Positions 27,370 to 38,480 of a stretch of DNA of 64,000 nucleotides are shown piece after piece. A model generated the notes under the pieces. That model did not search any database. It worked only from the letters and a program-made list of their open reading frames with translations, and was not told where the DNA came from. The translations under genes and the position numbers were made by a program. Source of the DNA: Pempheris klunzingeri. Taxonomy: Eukaryota; Chordata; Actinopteri; Acropomatiformes; Pempheridae. Each line of letters opens with the position of its first letter. The first letter of the stretch is position 1. Where the stretch lies: positions 15,208,721 to 15,272,720 of the forward strand of contig NC_092027.1 in the NCBI RefSeq assembly GCF_042242105.1, in the 5' to 3' direction.

Positions 27370-28659
27370 TCCAGTTAACCAGTAGGCTAGTGTTCAGCCA
27401 GTCGATGGGCTGCTTATGGCTTCCAGATTGCTCGATAAACCGCCGCTGAACTCACGAGCTTATGAATTTCACACGTGCAGACGACTTTCCGGATCGATCC
27501 GTGCGGGCCGGCGTTGCAACCGGTGGTTGTGTTCGCTGATGTCACACACAAAGCTGTAAAAGTGGAATAAACTATTGAGTCAAGCTGTGCATGAGCTAAT
27601 AACTGATTCCCATAAGTTAACTCAAGTGCAATACAATAGAGCGAGACCATTCATAATGCCTCTATTGAACTCCAACACAGAAGTGCTCCAGTAGTGTTGT
27701 AAAACCCACCCAAAACTCCCTTGATAAAGTAGCCAGATATTGCATAACGACCCTCTCTCCGCAGCTATTCTTAGTAAACGTATGTCTGATAAATTGCATT
27801 AAGTCCAGAAGTAGTCTGTTTTGAGTATGGTCTACTTTTAACACGCGGGGAAGGAGTGCAGCCTCATAACCTGACCAGGCAGCTACTGCACGCAGCCGCT
27901 GTCGCCGAGCCAGAGCCGTGTTTAAACAAGCTATAAAAATGAATTATTACCAAACGCATGCAGAGACTCAGCCCCCTTTTAGCTCAGGAATTGGGGAGTC
28001 CCGTATGAAAATGTAAGTGGGGTTTTATTTGTGCACATTACGCCACAATTGGTCTCCTTAATGTCCGTCTCATTCATGCCACGGAGTGATTTATGAGCTC
28101 CTGAAGGCAAACATGGCTCGGGTATTTGCCTGCAACATGCACACAATGTTAAGAGACCCTGTCATGCTAAGATCCGTGCAGGCTTGTTTGCTTTTTCTCT
28201 GCTGAGTATGAAGTTTGAAGGTGAAAATAAAAATAATCTCCTATAGGTTTTCTGCAGGCTGCATGGAGTAGTGTTAACAGTTGTGTATAAATTAAGAATA
28301 GATAAAAACTCTGGAGTAATTTCAACAAAACAAACACTACTATTTTGCATCAGTAATGTGTTAATTAACTGCTCTTTATATTTAAGAAAGTCATTTCAGT
28401 GCATTAAGAAAAAAGTTTTATCCCTGAAGTTTTCTGTGGAGAAAACCTTGTGTTCATTTCACAGAAAAGACTTAGAAAGATTCATGAAGCTAATTCAAAC
28501 AATCCGTATTATTTTGAAATTTAATTCTACCATAAAATTAAAATTCAAACGTGTGTGTGTGTGTGCCCTCACAACTCGAGGCGGACTAGAGTATTTATAT
28601 TCATCGCCAACCTGTTGTTACATTTGCATAACGTCTCTATCTTTCTATGCCCTAGTTCT

Positions 28660-28665
28660 TTTATT
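28660..28665 (-). terminator. Candidate hoxa2a poly(A) signal
   Basis: AATAAA on the minus strand, about 435 nt after the hoxa2a stop. Confidence 0.3.
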
Positions 28666-29097
28666 TTGCATATTTTCTACATGAATAATTCAACCAAAAA
28701 AAAAAAATGTAGTCTGGAAATAGAAAAAGAAACGACTCAGAACACCAGAAAAAAAGGATTGTAGCAAGTTAATTGTATTCTAACAAAAATATCCAAGACA
28801 TTGGAAGCTATACAAAAATAAAAACGACCAGGTTCCATAGGCCTAATATCGTATAATTATTCACATACACTCATAATTTCCATTCCAAGAGATCAATTTG
28901 TTATGGTAATTACAAGTCACGTTTGAGCAGAGCTATTTCAGTGATTTCATTTCATCCTTACCTTGTATTAATCGTCAAGTCAAATATCAACAGAGTAAAT
29001 GTGCCGAATATACAAATAACATTAGAGCTAATACCACCGTAGCCTGATATTAATTGTCCCGAGGAAGAAAAAGAAAAGTTATTGTGATTGATTTCAG

Positions 29098-30788
29098 TTA
29101 ATAGTTCAGATGCTGCAGGTCGATTGTAGTTAGGGACTCCGAGAAAAAATAGAAACTGTCCGTAGAAATGTCCACGGGGCTGTCCAGAGACTCTGACAGG
29201 CTCGGCGAGGCTGCATCGGAGAGCTGAAGGCAGGAATCCGAGGAGAAAGGTTGAAAATCGTGCAAAGAAACATCCAGGGCCGGGGGACTGTCGCCATTGT
29301 CCGGGCCAGATGCCGAGCCCGGGCCCATTGTTGACATGCAGCCCGGAACAGTGGGTGACGGGTTGGGAAAATGTTTCAGATTTTTGTCATTGCTGTTCAG
29401 CGGCGCAGCAGCAAAGCCCATGGACTCTCCATTGTGGAGCTGCTGTGTGGAGCTGAGAGTGTTATTCTGAAAGGAGCAGGTATCTCTCTCCAGCAGGGCC
29501 CCGCTCCGCTCGTACAGGGGGGCCTCGTCCTCCTCGTCGCTTTGGATGCCGTCCTCGGCTCCCGGCCCCTTCCCCTCCCCGTTGTGGTTCTCCTTGCTCT
29601 GGGTCTGCCGCTTGTGCTTCATGCGCCGGTTTTGGAACCACACTTTGACCTGCCTCTCGGTCAGGTCCAGCAGGGCCGCTATCTCCACCCTCCTCGGCCG
29701 GCACAGATACTTGTTGAAGTGGAACTCCTTCTCCAGCTCCAGCAGCTGTGTGTTGGTGTACGCTGTCCTCAGCCGACGGGAGCCCCCTCCTCCCCCAGCA
29801 CTCTCCACGATCTCAGGCGAGCCTGGAAAATAAGCATCACGGTAGCACTGGGATTAAAACGCAGGACACAACAGTTACATAACCCCGCTGCCCGTGAATC
29901 TAACATTATGGCAAACCACTAGAGAGTGGCTGACAACACAAGGCTGCAGCAAAATGGCCGCTGGAGCTACTGACCCAAGCCTTCAGCATGTGCACCTTTT
30001 ATCCAAAAATCATTACAGCATAAAGATACTGATCAGATTGTTTTACACATAAAATAACAACCAGCGTGAACGTGAAGCAAACAAAGTGCGCTATAAAAGC
30101 ACTGAGGTCCAGGCTGGTGTGGGATACTAATGAATGCTCCAGCTGCCCTCCTCGGCAACGGCACTCCATCACTCTTCATTACTGTCACACATCAAAACTC
30201 TGCCACGGCTAGGGGAATAAATCATCCTACATCACCAAACTTTACCCAAACTTTTTCCCCCCTTGCTTCATACACAATCGCAGCAGAGCAACAACAATAA
30301 TACACATCAGAATAAAGCCTCTCCAGCCTGCCTGTTCTTTTAAAGGAAAGGCCTGTGTGCTGAGCTTCAGTTTAGCAACAGATAGTAAACACAATCGCAC
30401 GTAAGTGTGAAAGAAATCACCCACCTTTCGGAGAGAAGCACACAGGTCCATTGGAGATGGTGGTAGCGGTGGAGGTCGGCAGGTGGTTCCTCTTGGAGGC
30501 TTTCTTCTCCCGCATCCAGGGGTACTCCGGGGGTAAGGAGGCTGTGGGCAGCGGGCTGCATCCGTCGGGGCTGTGTCTGGGCCGGCCGTGCCGCGGATGG
30601 CTGCCCGGATTCAGGCTGGGAATGGTCTGCTCAAAGGGAGGAGGAATCAGTGTCGGGCGTGAAAGCGTCGAGCTCTTGATTGATGAACTTTGAAATGAAT
30701 CAGCGACAGGGGGGAAAGATGTCAGGCACTCAGCAAGCGACGGCTGACTATTGATAAAACCGCTCTCTCGCTCGAATTCGTAATTCAT
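29098..30788 (-). CDS. hoxa2a: Homeobox protein Hox-A2a (two exons)
   Basis: Group-2 Hox factor; in vertebrates HoxA2 is the selector for second-arch neural crest and patterns rhombomeres 2-5. Coding exons are 30425-30788 and 29098-29822, 362 residues (human 376). The donor CGAAAG|GTGGG and acceptor TTTTCCAG|GC give phase 1; the intron is 602 bp. The first ATG in frame gives [20 protein letters not shown], the family N-terminus; the codon that could extend it at 30821 is GTG, so 30788 is the start. The hexapeptide YPWMRE is at 89-94. The homeodomain is at about 136-195 ([39 protein letters not shown]). The C-terminus keeps the group-2 end [11 protein letters not shown]. The reading frame is intact, whereas in zebrafish hoxa2a is a pseudogene. 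The intron and upstream flank carry candidate rhombomere-4 and r3/r5 sites, listed separately. Confidence 0.97.
30182..30224. promoter_or_regulatory. Candidate r4 element in hoxa2a intron
   Basis: CTGTCA (Prep/Meis) at 30182-30187 and TGATTTATT on the minus strand at 30216-30224 (Pbx/Hox, TGATNNAT). The r4 enhancer of vertebrate Hoxa2 is intronic and uses Hox/Pbx sites plus a Prep/Meis site under Hoxb1 control. Confidence 0.4.
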
Positions 30789-30824
30789 CTCCGCTCCCTG
30801 AGAGCCGAGGAAAGTTTGCACGCG

Positions 30825-30834
30825 TATTTTTATA
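30825..30834 (-). promoter_or_regulatory. TATA-like motif upstream of hoxa2a
   Basis: TATAAAAATA on the minus strand, about 40 bp before the ATG. If used, the leader would be very short, so it may be a chance AT-rich run. Confidence 0.25.
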
Positions 30835-30989
30835 AATGTTGCGGCTCAGTGAGGACGAGAAAGAAAAAATCATTAAAAAAAATCTCCTGGTGGTGTTTTT
30901 TCTATTTCACTGATTACGGCCGTATGGGGACCGAGCTACTATTAAACTATTGAATTCATGGAGACAAGGTTGAAATTGGACCGAATTGC

Positions 30990-31063
30990 CTGTCACATGA
31001 TTACCTCTGCCCAATGACAATTTGGGGTTTAATCAAAAGAAGCCACTGTCTGCCTGATTGATC
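30990..31063. promoter_or_regulatory. Pbx/Hox and Prep/Meis sites in hoxa2a proximal flank
   Basis: CTGTCA at 30990-30995 (Prep/Meis core) and TGATTGATCC from 31055 (Pbx/Hox core TGATTGAT), 200-275 bp upstream of the hoxa2a ATG, in non-repetitive sequence. Confidence 0.35.
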
Positions 31064-31303
31064 CAAAAACTCAGATGAAGAACGCCTCGCTCAGCCAGGG
31101 GGACGACTGTTTTTATTTACATCTTTGTCCGCTCAGTTTATCCTCCTCGCGCCCCTCCAGTCCAGTCCACTAAGCTACAAAATGTGTTTTTTAAGAATGG
31201 CTGACGCTCACTATTACGGGGAAGAAGCCCAGCCTAGGGTGCGCGGATTCGTGCACTCCTCTTTCTCGTATTGTTTGAGGATGTCAGTCGAGAACGCCCC
31301 CAC

Positions 31304-31350
31304 CACACACACACACACACACAGACACAGACACACACACACATACACAC
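31304..31350. repeat. Interrupted (CA)n
   Basis: CA units broken by CAGACA and CATACA, about 0.5 kb 5' of hoxa2a. Confidence 0.85.
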
Positions 31351-32324
31351 ATTTCACGCCAGTAGCTATTCATATAGGCAAGAGTCTGGCTTCAGATATG
31401 AAAAAAAACATACTCCAAAAAACTGATATTGAGAGACTTCTCGACAGAAACCCCAACAGTGCAGCCTGTTCAGGGAGTGTGGACTCCCGAATGGATGTGA
31501 TTCTTCAAAGATGCATAATAATGAAATATGCAGTGCATCCATTGACATGTGTTGCAATAAAAAGCTCATCCATTAAGTTAATACTGACGGATATGACACG
31601 TTCAGACCATTTCATCCAATAACAGCTGTCTAACATTTACAGATAAGGTCCAGAAACTTGCATGCATGCGCGCACAAACGTTACTTTAAGATGAGGCTGT
31701 TTATATGTTGACTCTATAGATATGATATTAAAACACGCTGATTTTTCGTTTATTCCATTAAAGGTCGATTTTATAACGAGGTCATGTGCGTGACCACACA
31801 TCCACAAACACTTGGTCAGACACATGGAAGCTCCTTCTGTTGTGATTGCAAACAGCCACATTTTTCAATAACCCCAAATCTGTCATATATATATATTTTT
31901 TTACCTTATTTTAGATGTTAGACTAATATTCAGAAACATCCGTGTTAAGATGCCCACAAGGCTACAGCAGGGTTTACTGGGAGGACAGTGGCTACAATGC
32001 TGAGAAAGGCTTCTTGCTGTATTTTCAGTATCAATTCTACCTGAAATTGCAATGAAGCAACCATCGACACGTTAAAATCGACCATTTCCAACGAACCCAT
32101 TTGCAGCGTTATTATGTAGATGGAAGCGTTATTGAATGGCTCTTCCCCGCAGTGTTGCAGTGGTTTTATATCCCTTCCAGAATAATCTGTGAAAGCCACA
32201 TTTGAGATGTTTTTCGTCAGGCAGCACATGTTTTATTTTCATTCAAAAAAAAAAATGGCTTAGTGAGTAAGAGAGAGGAAGAAGAGAAGTGGTAGGCCTC
32301 TCTCAGTTTGTTGCTTATATACCA

Positions 32325-32811
32325 AACAAAGAGTCCTGGAAGCCTGTGCGCGATCAATCTTACTCGCCAAAAGGTCTGACAGCTCGGTGCCCTCACAACA
32401 CATTTAAGGCTTCTAACTCTCCCCCGGATCAAATGCAGCCAGGAAGCGGCGAGAAACACTGGCCACTCAGATTAGAACCAGTTTTTGCTCGCAGTTATAG
32501 CCGAGCTGTCGCTGGAGGGATGTTTTATATGATAAATAAGAGTCCAGCTCCACAAGATGCGACCATTTCCTTGTTTTGAGGAGGAGGTAGTGCGCCGATG
32601 GTGAGTAGGGCGAAGCTGCTTCTCCACCTGGCTTTTATCTTTGAATTGTGAGTGCATTTACACAACGGCGTGTATTTGTCGTTTTGGTAGACATGCGGGT
32701 TTGTGAGGGGACCAGACCTTGTGGTGAAGGGCAGAGTTGCTAGGGGAAGAGATGGATGGCTTTTTTTTTTTGGAATTACGCACAGGCTTTGTGTAAGGAA
32801 AGGAGTGGGTG
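32325..32811. promoter_or_regulatory. Candidate hoxa2a rhombomere enhancer
   Basis: AACAAAG (Sox-type) at 32325-32331. AGATTGATCG on the minus strand at 32351-32360, identical to the Hox/Pbx site known from Hoxb1 autoregulation. CTGTCAG on the minus strand at 32376-32382 (Prep/Meis). GAGTGGGTG at 32803-32811 fits the Krox20 consensus GNGTGGGNG. Mouse Hoxa2 has an r3/r5 enhancer with Krox20 and Sox sites about 2 kb upstream; this block lies 1.5-2.0 kb upstream. Confidence 0.45.
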
Positions 32812-33070
32812 GCGGCATTTAGTGGACCCCAAGCCTGTCCTACACACTTGTCTTTACACCCAGAATTGATTTAGGACCACTTTCCCACGGATGGAAATGC
32901 AGTGAAAGAAATACAAAACTTCTGTTTCAGTTAAAATGTTATTTATATGCTACCTGTGTATGGCGCATATGGGTCAAATCAGTGTCTTGCTGTGTATGCG
33001 TGTGCATGTGTGCGCGTGTGTCTCAGTGTGTGTGTGTCTGTGTTGGGTGCAGAAATACTCAGTGCATCAG

Positions 33071-33098
33071 CTTTTTTTTTTTTTTTTTTTTTTTTTTA
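33071..33098. repeat. Poly-T tract
   Basis: More than 20 uninterrupted T. Confidence 0.9.
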
Positions 33099-35209
33099 AC
33101 TGTGACACACCATGGTTCAATTGTTCTAGGTTTCCCTGCTAACCATATGTCAGGGCTACTTATGTTCATGCCCTCTTATATCAATCAGATTGGGCTGAAA
33201 ATTATTCCTTGGTGCAAAATCAGTGAGAACAAATAATACTGCATAACATAATCACAAAGAGTAGTCATGCTTTAAAAAAAAAAAAGAATTTGATGAGAGA
33301 ATTCAGAAAGTCTTTTGAGTATGAAAAAAATGCTTTTTTTTCCTGAGAGAATTTAGAAATTTACAAAACTAGAAGCATTTCAGCTCCATGTGTGGACGTA
33401 TTTCTAAAATTCTGCAATGCAAGAATAAGAATATACTGTCAATAATGATAAGAATTTCAAATTAAATGTATATAATATTCTTCAATGCAGACCCTTCATT
33501 TTAACACAATACACACACAGGAAGACACCGTTTTCCAGCTTTTGCTGATAATTTGCTCTCTGCTGTAACCATCCACAGAACCGAGGCTTCTCTGGTTGAA
33601 CTGGCATCTGCAAATCTGTAGAGTAATGAAACAAATGAGCCCCGATATGATTCTAGTTCAGCCTGTATCCTCTCTGACCGCGTTTGACTGACTGAACATA
33701 TCAGGGAATTATTTTTCAAACGATTTCTCATTTAGCTTGTTGTCTTCTTGCAGAATCACCAGAAGGGCCCGGGTGACATTTTTATTATTATGGATGTGCC
33801 CACGCAGATGAGAGGAGGGGAGAAGGCCACCCGAGACTTTTCCTCACGTCGAATCAAGAGGAGAAGAGAAGTAGCATTAATTCAATATTTGGCTTTATCT
33901 GCGACCATTTCCCTTTGTATGATTGAATATTGAATATGGCCACCGATTTCACATTATTTTGTATGCATGAATATTACAATAATAAGCTATATAGAGATTT
34001 GCCAGTTATTACCTATCGTTTATTATTCAACTGCTAACATTTTAGTTATTCATTTATTTTAGCCTTCTCTCCTATTGCCAAACAGCGTTTTTTCTTTTGT
34101 AGTATCACCTCTGTAATTCTGCACCGTCATGAAATATGTAACAATAATACAATGTCATAATTGCAAAACTAGAAATATATTTTGACATGTTTATTTAGGA
34201 AATTGTCTTGTATTTATTTATTTTGTGACCACATGAACTGCTTCTGATGCATCTAAATTAAAACTACAAGGTTTGCTGCAATTATATTTCAATTCTTTTT
34301 TATTTATTTCGTCGAACTGGAGCAGCATGGAATGTATGACATCGAAAAAAAAAAAAATGATGATGTCTGTTTATTTTTTTTTCTTCAATAAAGAAAATGC
34401 TAACGTGTGTCCTTCTTTCCACCCTTATTGCATGACTGATTGATTTTACATTCGCTGAGAAAAGAAAACACCTCCTCGAAGAAGAAAAAATGGAAACATA
34501 GCCTATAATAGCAGCATGGTTTGCTGCTGCGGAGCTTCTGCAGACTGTATGGGCTGGAAAAGGGCCGAGAGAAGCTTATTTTCCATCAACCTTCTCCCCA
34601 AACAAAGATCGCAGAGGTGTCAAATAATACTAAAGGACTCTTTTATCTTTACACCGAACAAAATAAATAACAATAGAAAATCCAATAGAACAGCACAAGC
34701 AAGGGAGGTTGCGTGTAAGCTCATGGCCCTTGTTGTTGAAAATGTATTTCCCTCTTAAATCCCAGCTCGTGGCTCTTGAAGGATCCTTTCACAAGTGCAA
34801 CAAAATGCAAAAAACACAATTCTTCAACTGCGGATAAATAAAAGACGGACAAATTCACATTAAGATGAATAACGTATGTTCATAATACCCTGTTTGAGTT
34901 TCAATTTTAAAACAAGACTTAAAAAACAAAAGATTAAATAGGCCTATGCATATACTGTGCCCCCCTCCCTCCCGCTCTAGACGTCCTACAGCCCAGATAA
35001 AGGTCTTTGTGAGACCATGACACGAGCAAATAGAGAAAAATTCAAGCAAGTCGTGATTATTTATCCTACGCTACTTCACACATCAAACTATAGAAAACAT
35101 AAACAAAAGCAGAGAGAAGGTGGGAGCCGTGAGGAGGCGCAGAAACAAAGCAGTAATGTGTCTGGAGGTGGATAAGACAATGGGCGGAGTGATCCGGGCA
35201 GCGCCACCG

Positions 35210-38200
35210 CTACAGATGCGTCAGTTTGGGCGCTTCCTGGATTCTTCCCTGAGAGTAGTGCGACGTTAGGTCTGTGTACGTCGGTGTCGGATCACACACT
35301 CCGTGATGCTGACTGTTGCCCATTGTGATTGCTCCATTGTAGTCCATGTTTGCGGACGGCGGGTGCGGGAGGTGGGTCAGACCGAAAACGGAGGTCCCAG
35401 AATTGGGCATTGAGTCGATGTAGCCTCCGCCGACATAAACAGGGCTGCCCTGCATGTGAGTCCCGTAGTTGCCATTGCCTTGGAGAGGATGCGCGTCATA
35501 CTCGGGCGTGGCCGAGTCGGTCCCGGGATACCTCTTCTGGGAGGGCGGGCAGTTGTTGAGGGAGCTGTTCAAAGGAGGGGGATATGACGTGGCCATACCG
35601 TATGCATTTTGATGAGGTTTATTGTAAGACGTTGGCGACTGGGAGTCATAAGGTACACTGTTTACAAGAGAATGCATAGAGTTGAGGTATCCTCCGCCTC
35701 CTCCACCGCCGCCACCTGAGGCCGGGCCCACGGGACTCCGAGGGGACTGTCCGCCAGGGGAAGGCATCATTCCGACGCCTTTCTGATCCTTCTTGTATTT
35801 CATCCTGCGGTTTTGGAACCATATTTTGATCTGTCTCTCAGTGAGGTTGAGCAGATTGGCCATCTCCACCCTCCGGGGTCTGCAGAGGTACCGGTTAAAG
35901 TGGAACTCCTTCTCTAGCTCCACTAGCTGGGCGCTGGTGTAGGCTGTCCGGGCCCTCTTCGATGCTGCTGACCCCGGAGGACTCTTGTCTCCGGGGCAAC
36001 TCTCTACTGTCAGGGAGGAGGAGAGGAGGATGTCAATCAGTAAGCCATTACAGACAGACACAGAGGGAGGGAGAGAGAGGTACAGAGGTAGAGACAAGAG
36101 AGTGAGAGTGAAAGCAAAACCGTGTGACAACACAGGCACACAGCTGATAACAGACCTTTCAACCATCATGAGGGGGGTGGGGATGGAGAGCAAACAGTTT
36201 ACTCGATAAATATCCCGCTTCACTACTTAAATATCTTCGACTCCTCCTCCTCCCTCGTTACGTGCATGTGCACGCGAGTATGTGTTGCAAACATCAAAAC
36301 ATTTTGATAGATCTGCTTCCTACTGCAAAGCACAAGGGTTATCATGAGGGCTCCATAAGACAATTAACAATCAATGTATGGACACTGCGTCTGTGTGAAC
36401 GCTACACTGGCTGCAAAGGGGGGAAATGTAACTGGAGAATAGTGGGTCAATATCTGATATGGAACCAGGTGACCTCAGATTTCCTACCAAAACATTCTGA
36501 CCCTCATCTCCCCCTGTAGTCACAGAGTAGCACACGCGTAATGCAAACACAAGCATTATGTATTCCTTGGGGTGTATAAAGCAGCTCGCCTTGCCCTCAC
36601 TGATAAGTCTCTCCTTCTAAGAGGTTGGAGCTTGGCTGCAGAATACCAAGGTGTTTGTCTACTTACCGCTGTGGCAGGCGGCCAATACTTAATAAATTTC
36701 ACTACCTGTCGCCCAAACCTGGAGCAAAAGGAATGCAGCATGACATAAGCTGACCCATTCGTTTATTACAGAGATGAAAGAGACGTTAAGACGAGTAGTC
36801 TCATGTATGTAGGGCAATCACTTGTGATAATGACTATTAGTGTGGTATTATTTATGAATTCATTTTTAAAAAGGCGAGTTAGCATGATTTATAAAGATTT
36901 GGTAAACGTGTATTAAAGGGTTATTGTTATCTATCTGGCGTACGTGCGTAAAACGTGCGTAAAAGGCATTTCATAAATGTTAACACCTCAGCGTGGTGTT
37001 AAAACTAATGAAAACGCCTCCCCAAACATAAATCACAATGAAGGGCTACATTACGTTCAGCATTTTAAACTCTTGCGGGAGAGTACATGTAACTTAATTA
37101 GAAAATTACCTATAGATTACAAAATGAGAGGGCCATGAGAAGGTGAGCATCTTTGGATTTTTAGAAGGGGGGTTTATATTTCCATGGAGCCAAACACGAG
37201 ACCCCATCCTGACCCAGCAAGTTCTCCTCTAATCAGAACGGAAGGTGTGTGCGTAAAGCGTGCGTAAAGGACTTGCCATAAATGCTAAAACCTTTACAAG
37301 ATGTTAAAAAAAAATAATGAAAACACCCTCCCGACATTAATCACCATGAAAGGCACTGTGCAGTTTTGCGTTTTGGCGCTTACTGCAGGCGACTACATTT
37401 AACTTAATGAAAGGAATAACCCAGGTCATAGAAAGATGAGCCTCTCTAAATTTTTAGGTTAGCTTTATGACACAGCTTTTATAAACCACCCAGACCTGAC
37501 CCACCAAGTTTACCGTCACCTAAACAGCATTTAGATTGCTTTCGTGCGTAAAACGTGCGTAAAAGCGTTTCCACATATGTTAGAACGTCATTGTGCCCTA
37601 CCATAACCATGAATCACAAGTAAATTAAATGAAAGGCGCCACCTTGCTTTGGATATTCGGCGTTTACTGTAGGAGACTGCATACAGCTCAACTATAAAAC
37701 GACCAGCTAAGTTGACAAAAGATGCAGTTGGAAGATGATCATTTCTTAATTTTCAATTGAGGGTCTATGGAAAAAAAGACCCCAAAACATAACCCCCCCC
37801 CCAAGTTTTCCTCTCATCAAAACGACAGGATTCGGCTTGCGTGCATGTGTAAAAAGTGCCAAAAAGATTAACGCTTTTACAGGCTGTTAAAAACTATCGC
37901 CTTCCCAATCACAAACCAAAATGAAGCCATACAACTTTGATTTTTATTCCTGACTGCCTGGTGTCTGTACCGTAATTGAAATGTTACCCACAAAATTGAC
38001 AAATTACGAAGGTCATGGGAAGACGAGCATTACAATTTTTTAGGTTGGCTCTGTGTAAACAAACAGCCCCAAAGACAAACCCTTACTCTGACCCACCGAG
38101 TTTTCCTCTAATCAAAACAGCAGGACAATCTGAAACAACTGTTGTGCGTGTTTGTTTGTTGTCCCTCCGGGAACATTGTGTGATCAGTGGAGATGCGTGT

Positions 38201-38391
38201 TTACAGTAGGGACAGGTCAGCTTCAGGGCACAGGGACAACAAATGGTGGGATCTACTTTCAGTGTTAAGGCACATAGTTCTCCTTCAGTCAGCAACTCAC
38301 AGTATATTTATAGTATGCAATGTTTGGGGTAGCATGTCAGTAAAGTAGGCTAATTGCAGTATGTGGATACAAAATACTAACACTTGTACAT

Positions 38392-38480
<89 letters not shown>

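Larger units (their letters stand above)
30789..35209. other. hoxa2a-hoxa3a spacer
   Basis: The first 2 kb carries the hoxa2a regulatory candidates. The stretch 33200-35200 is mainly AT-rich and includes the hoxa3a 3' UTR. No additional coding exon was seen. Confidence 0.5.

Noticed and set aside
29371..29922. 183-codon plus-strand frame antisense to hoxa2a exon 2
   Set aside because: It is the complement of the GC-rich homeobox exon; the sense strand is clearly the coding one.
30789..30821. N-terminal extension of hoxa2a
   Set aside because: The upstream in-frame codon is GTG, not ATG, and the family start is MNYEF.
31771..31800. AGGTCA and TGACCA as an inverted pair
   Set aside because: The 6-bp inverted spacing is not a classic nuclear-receptor site.
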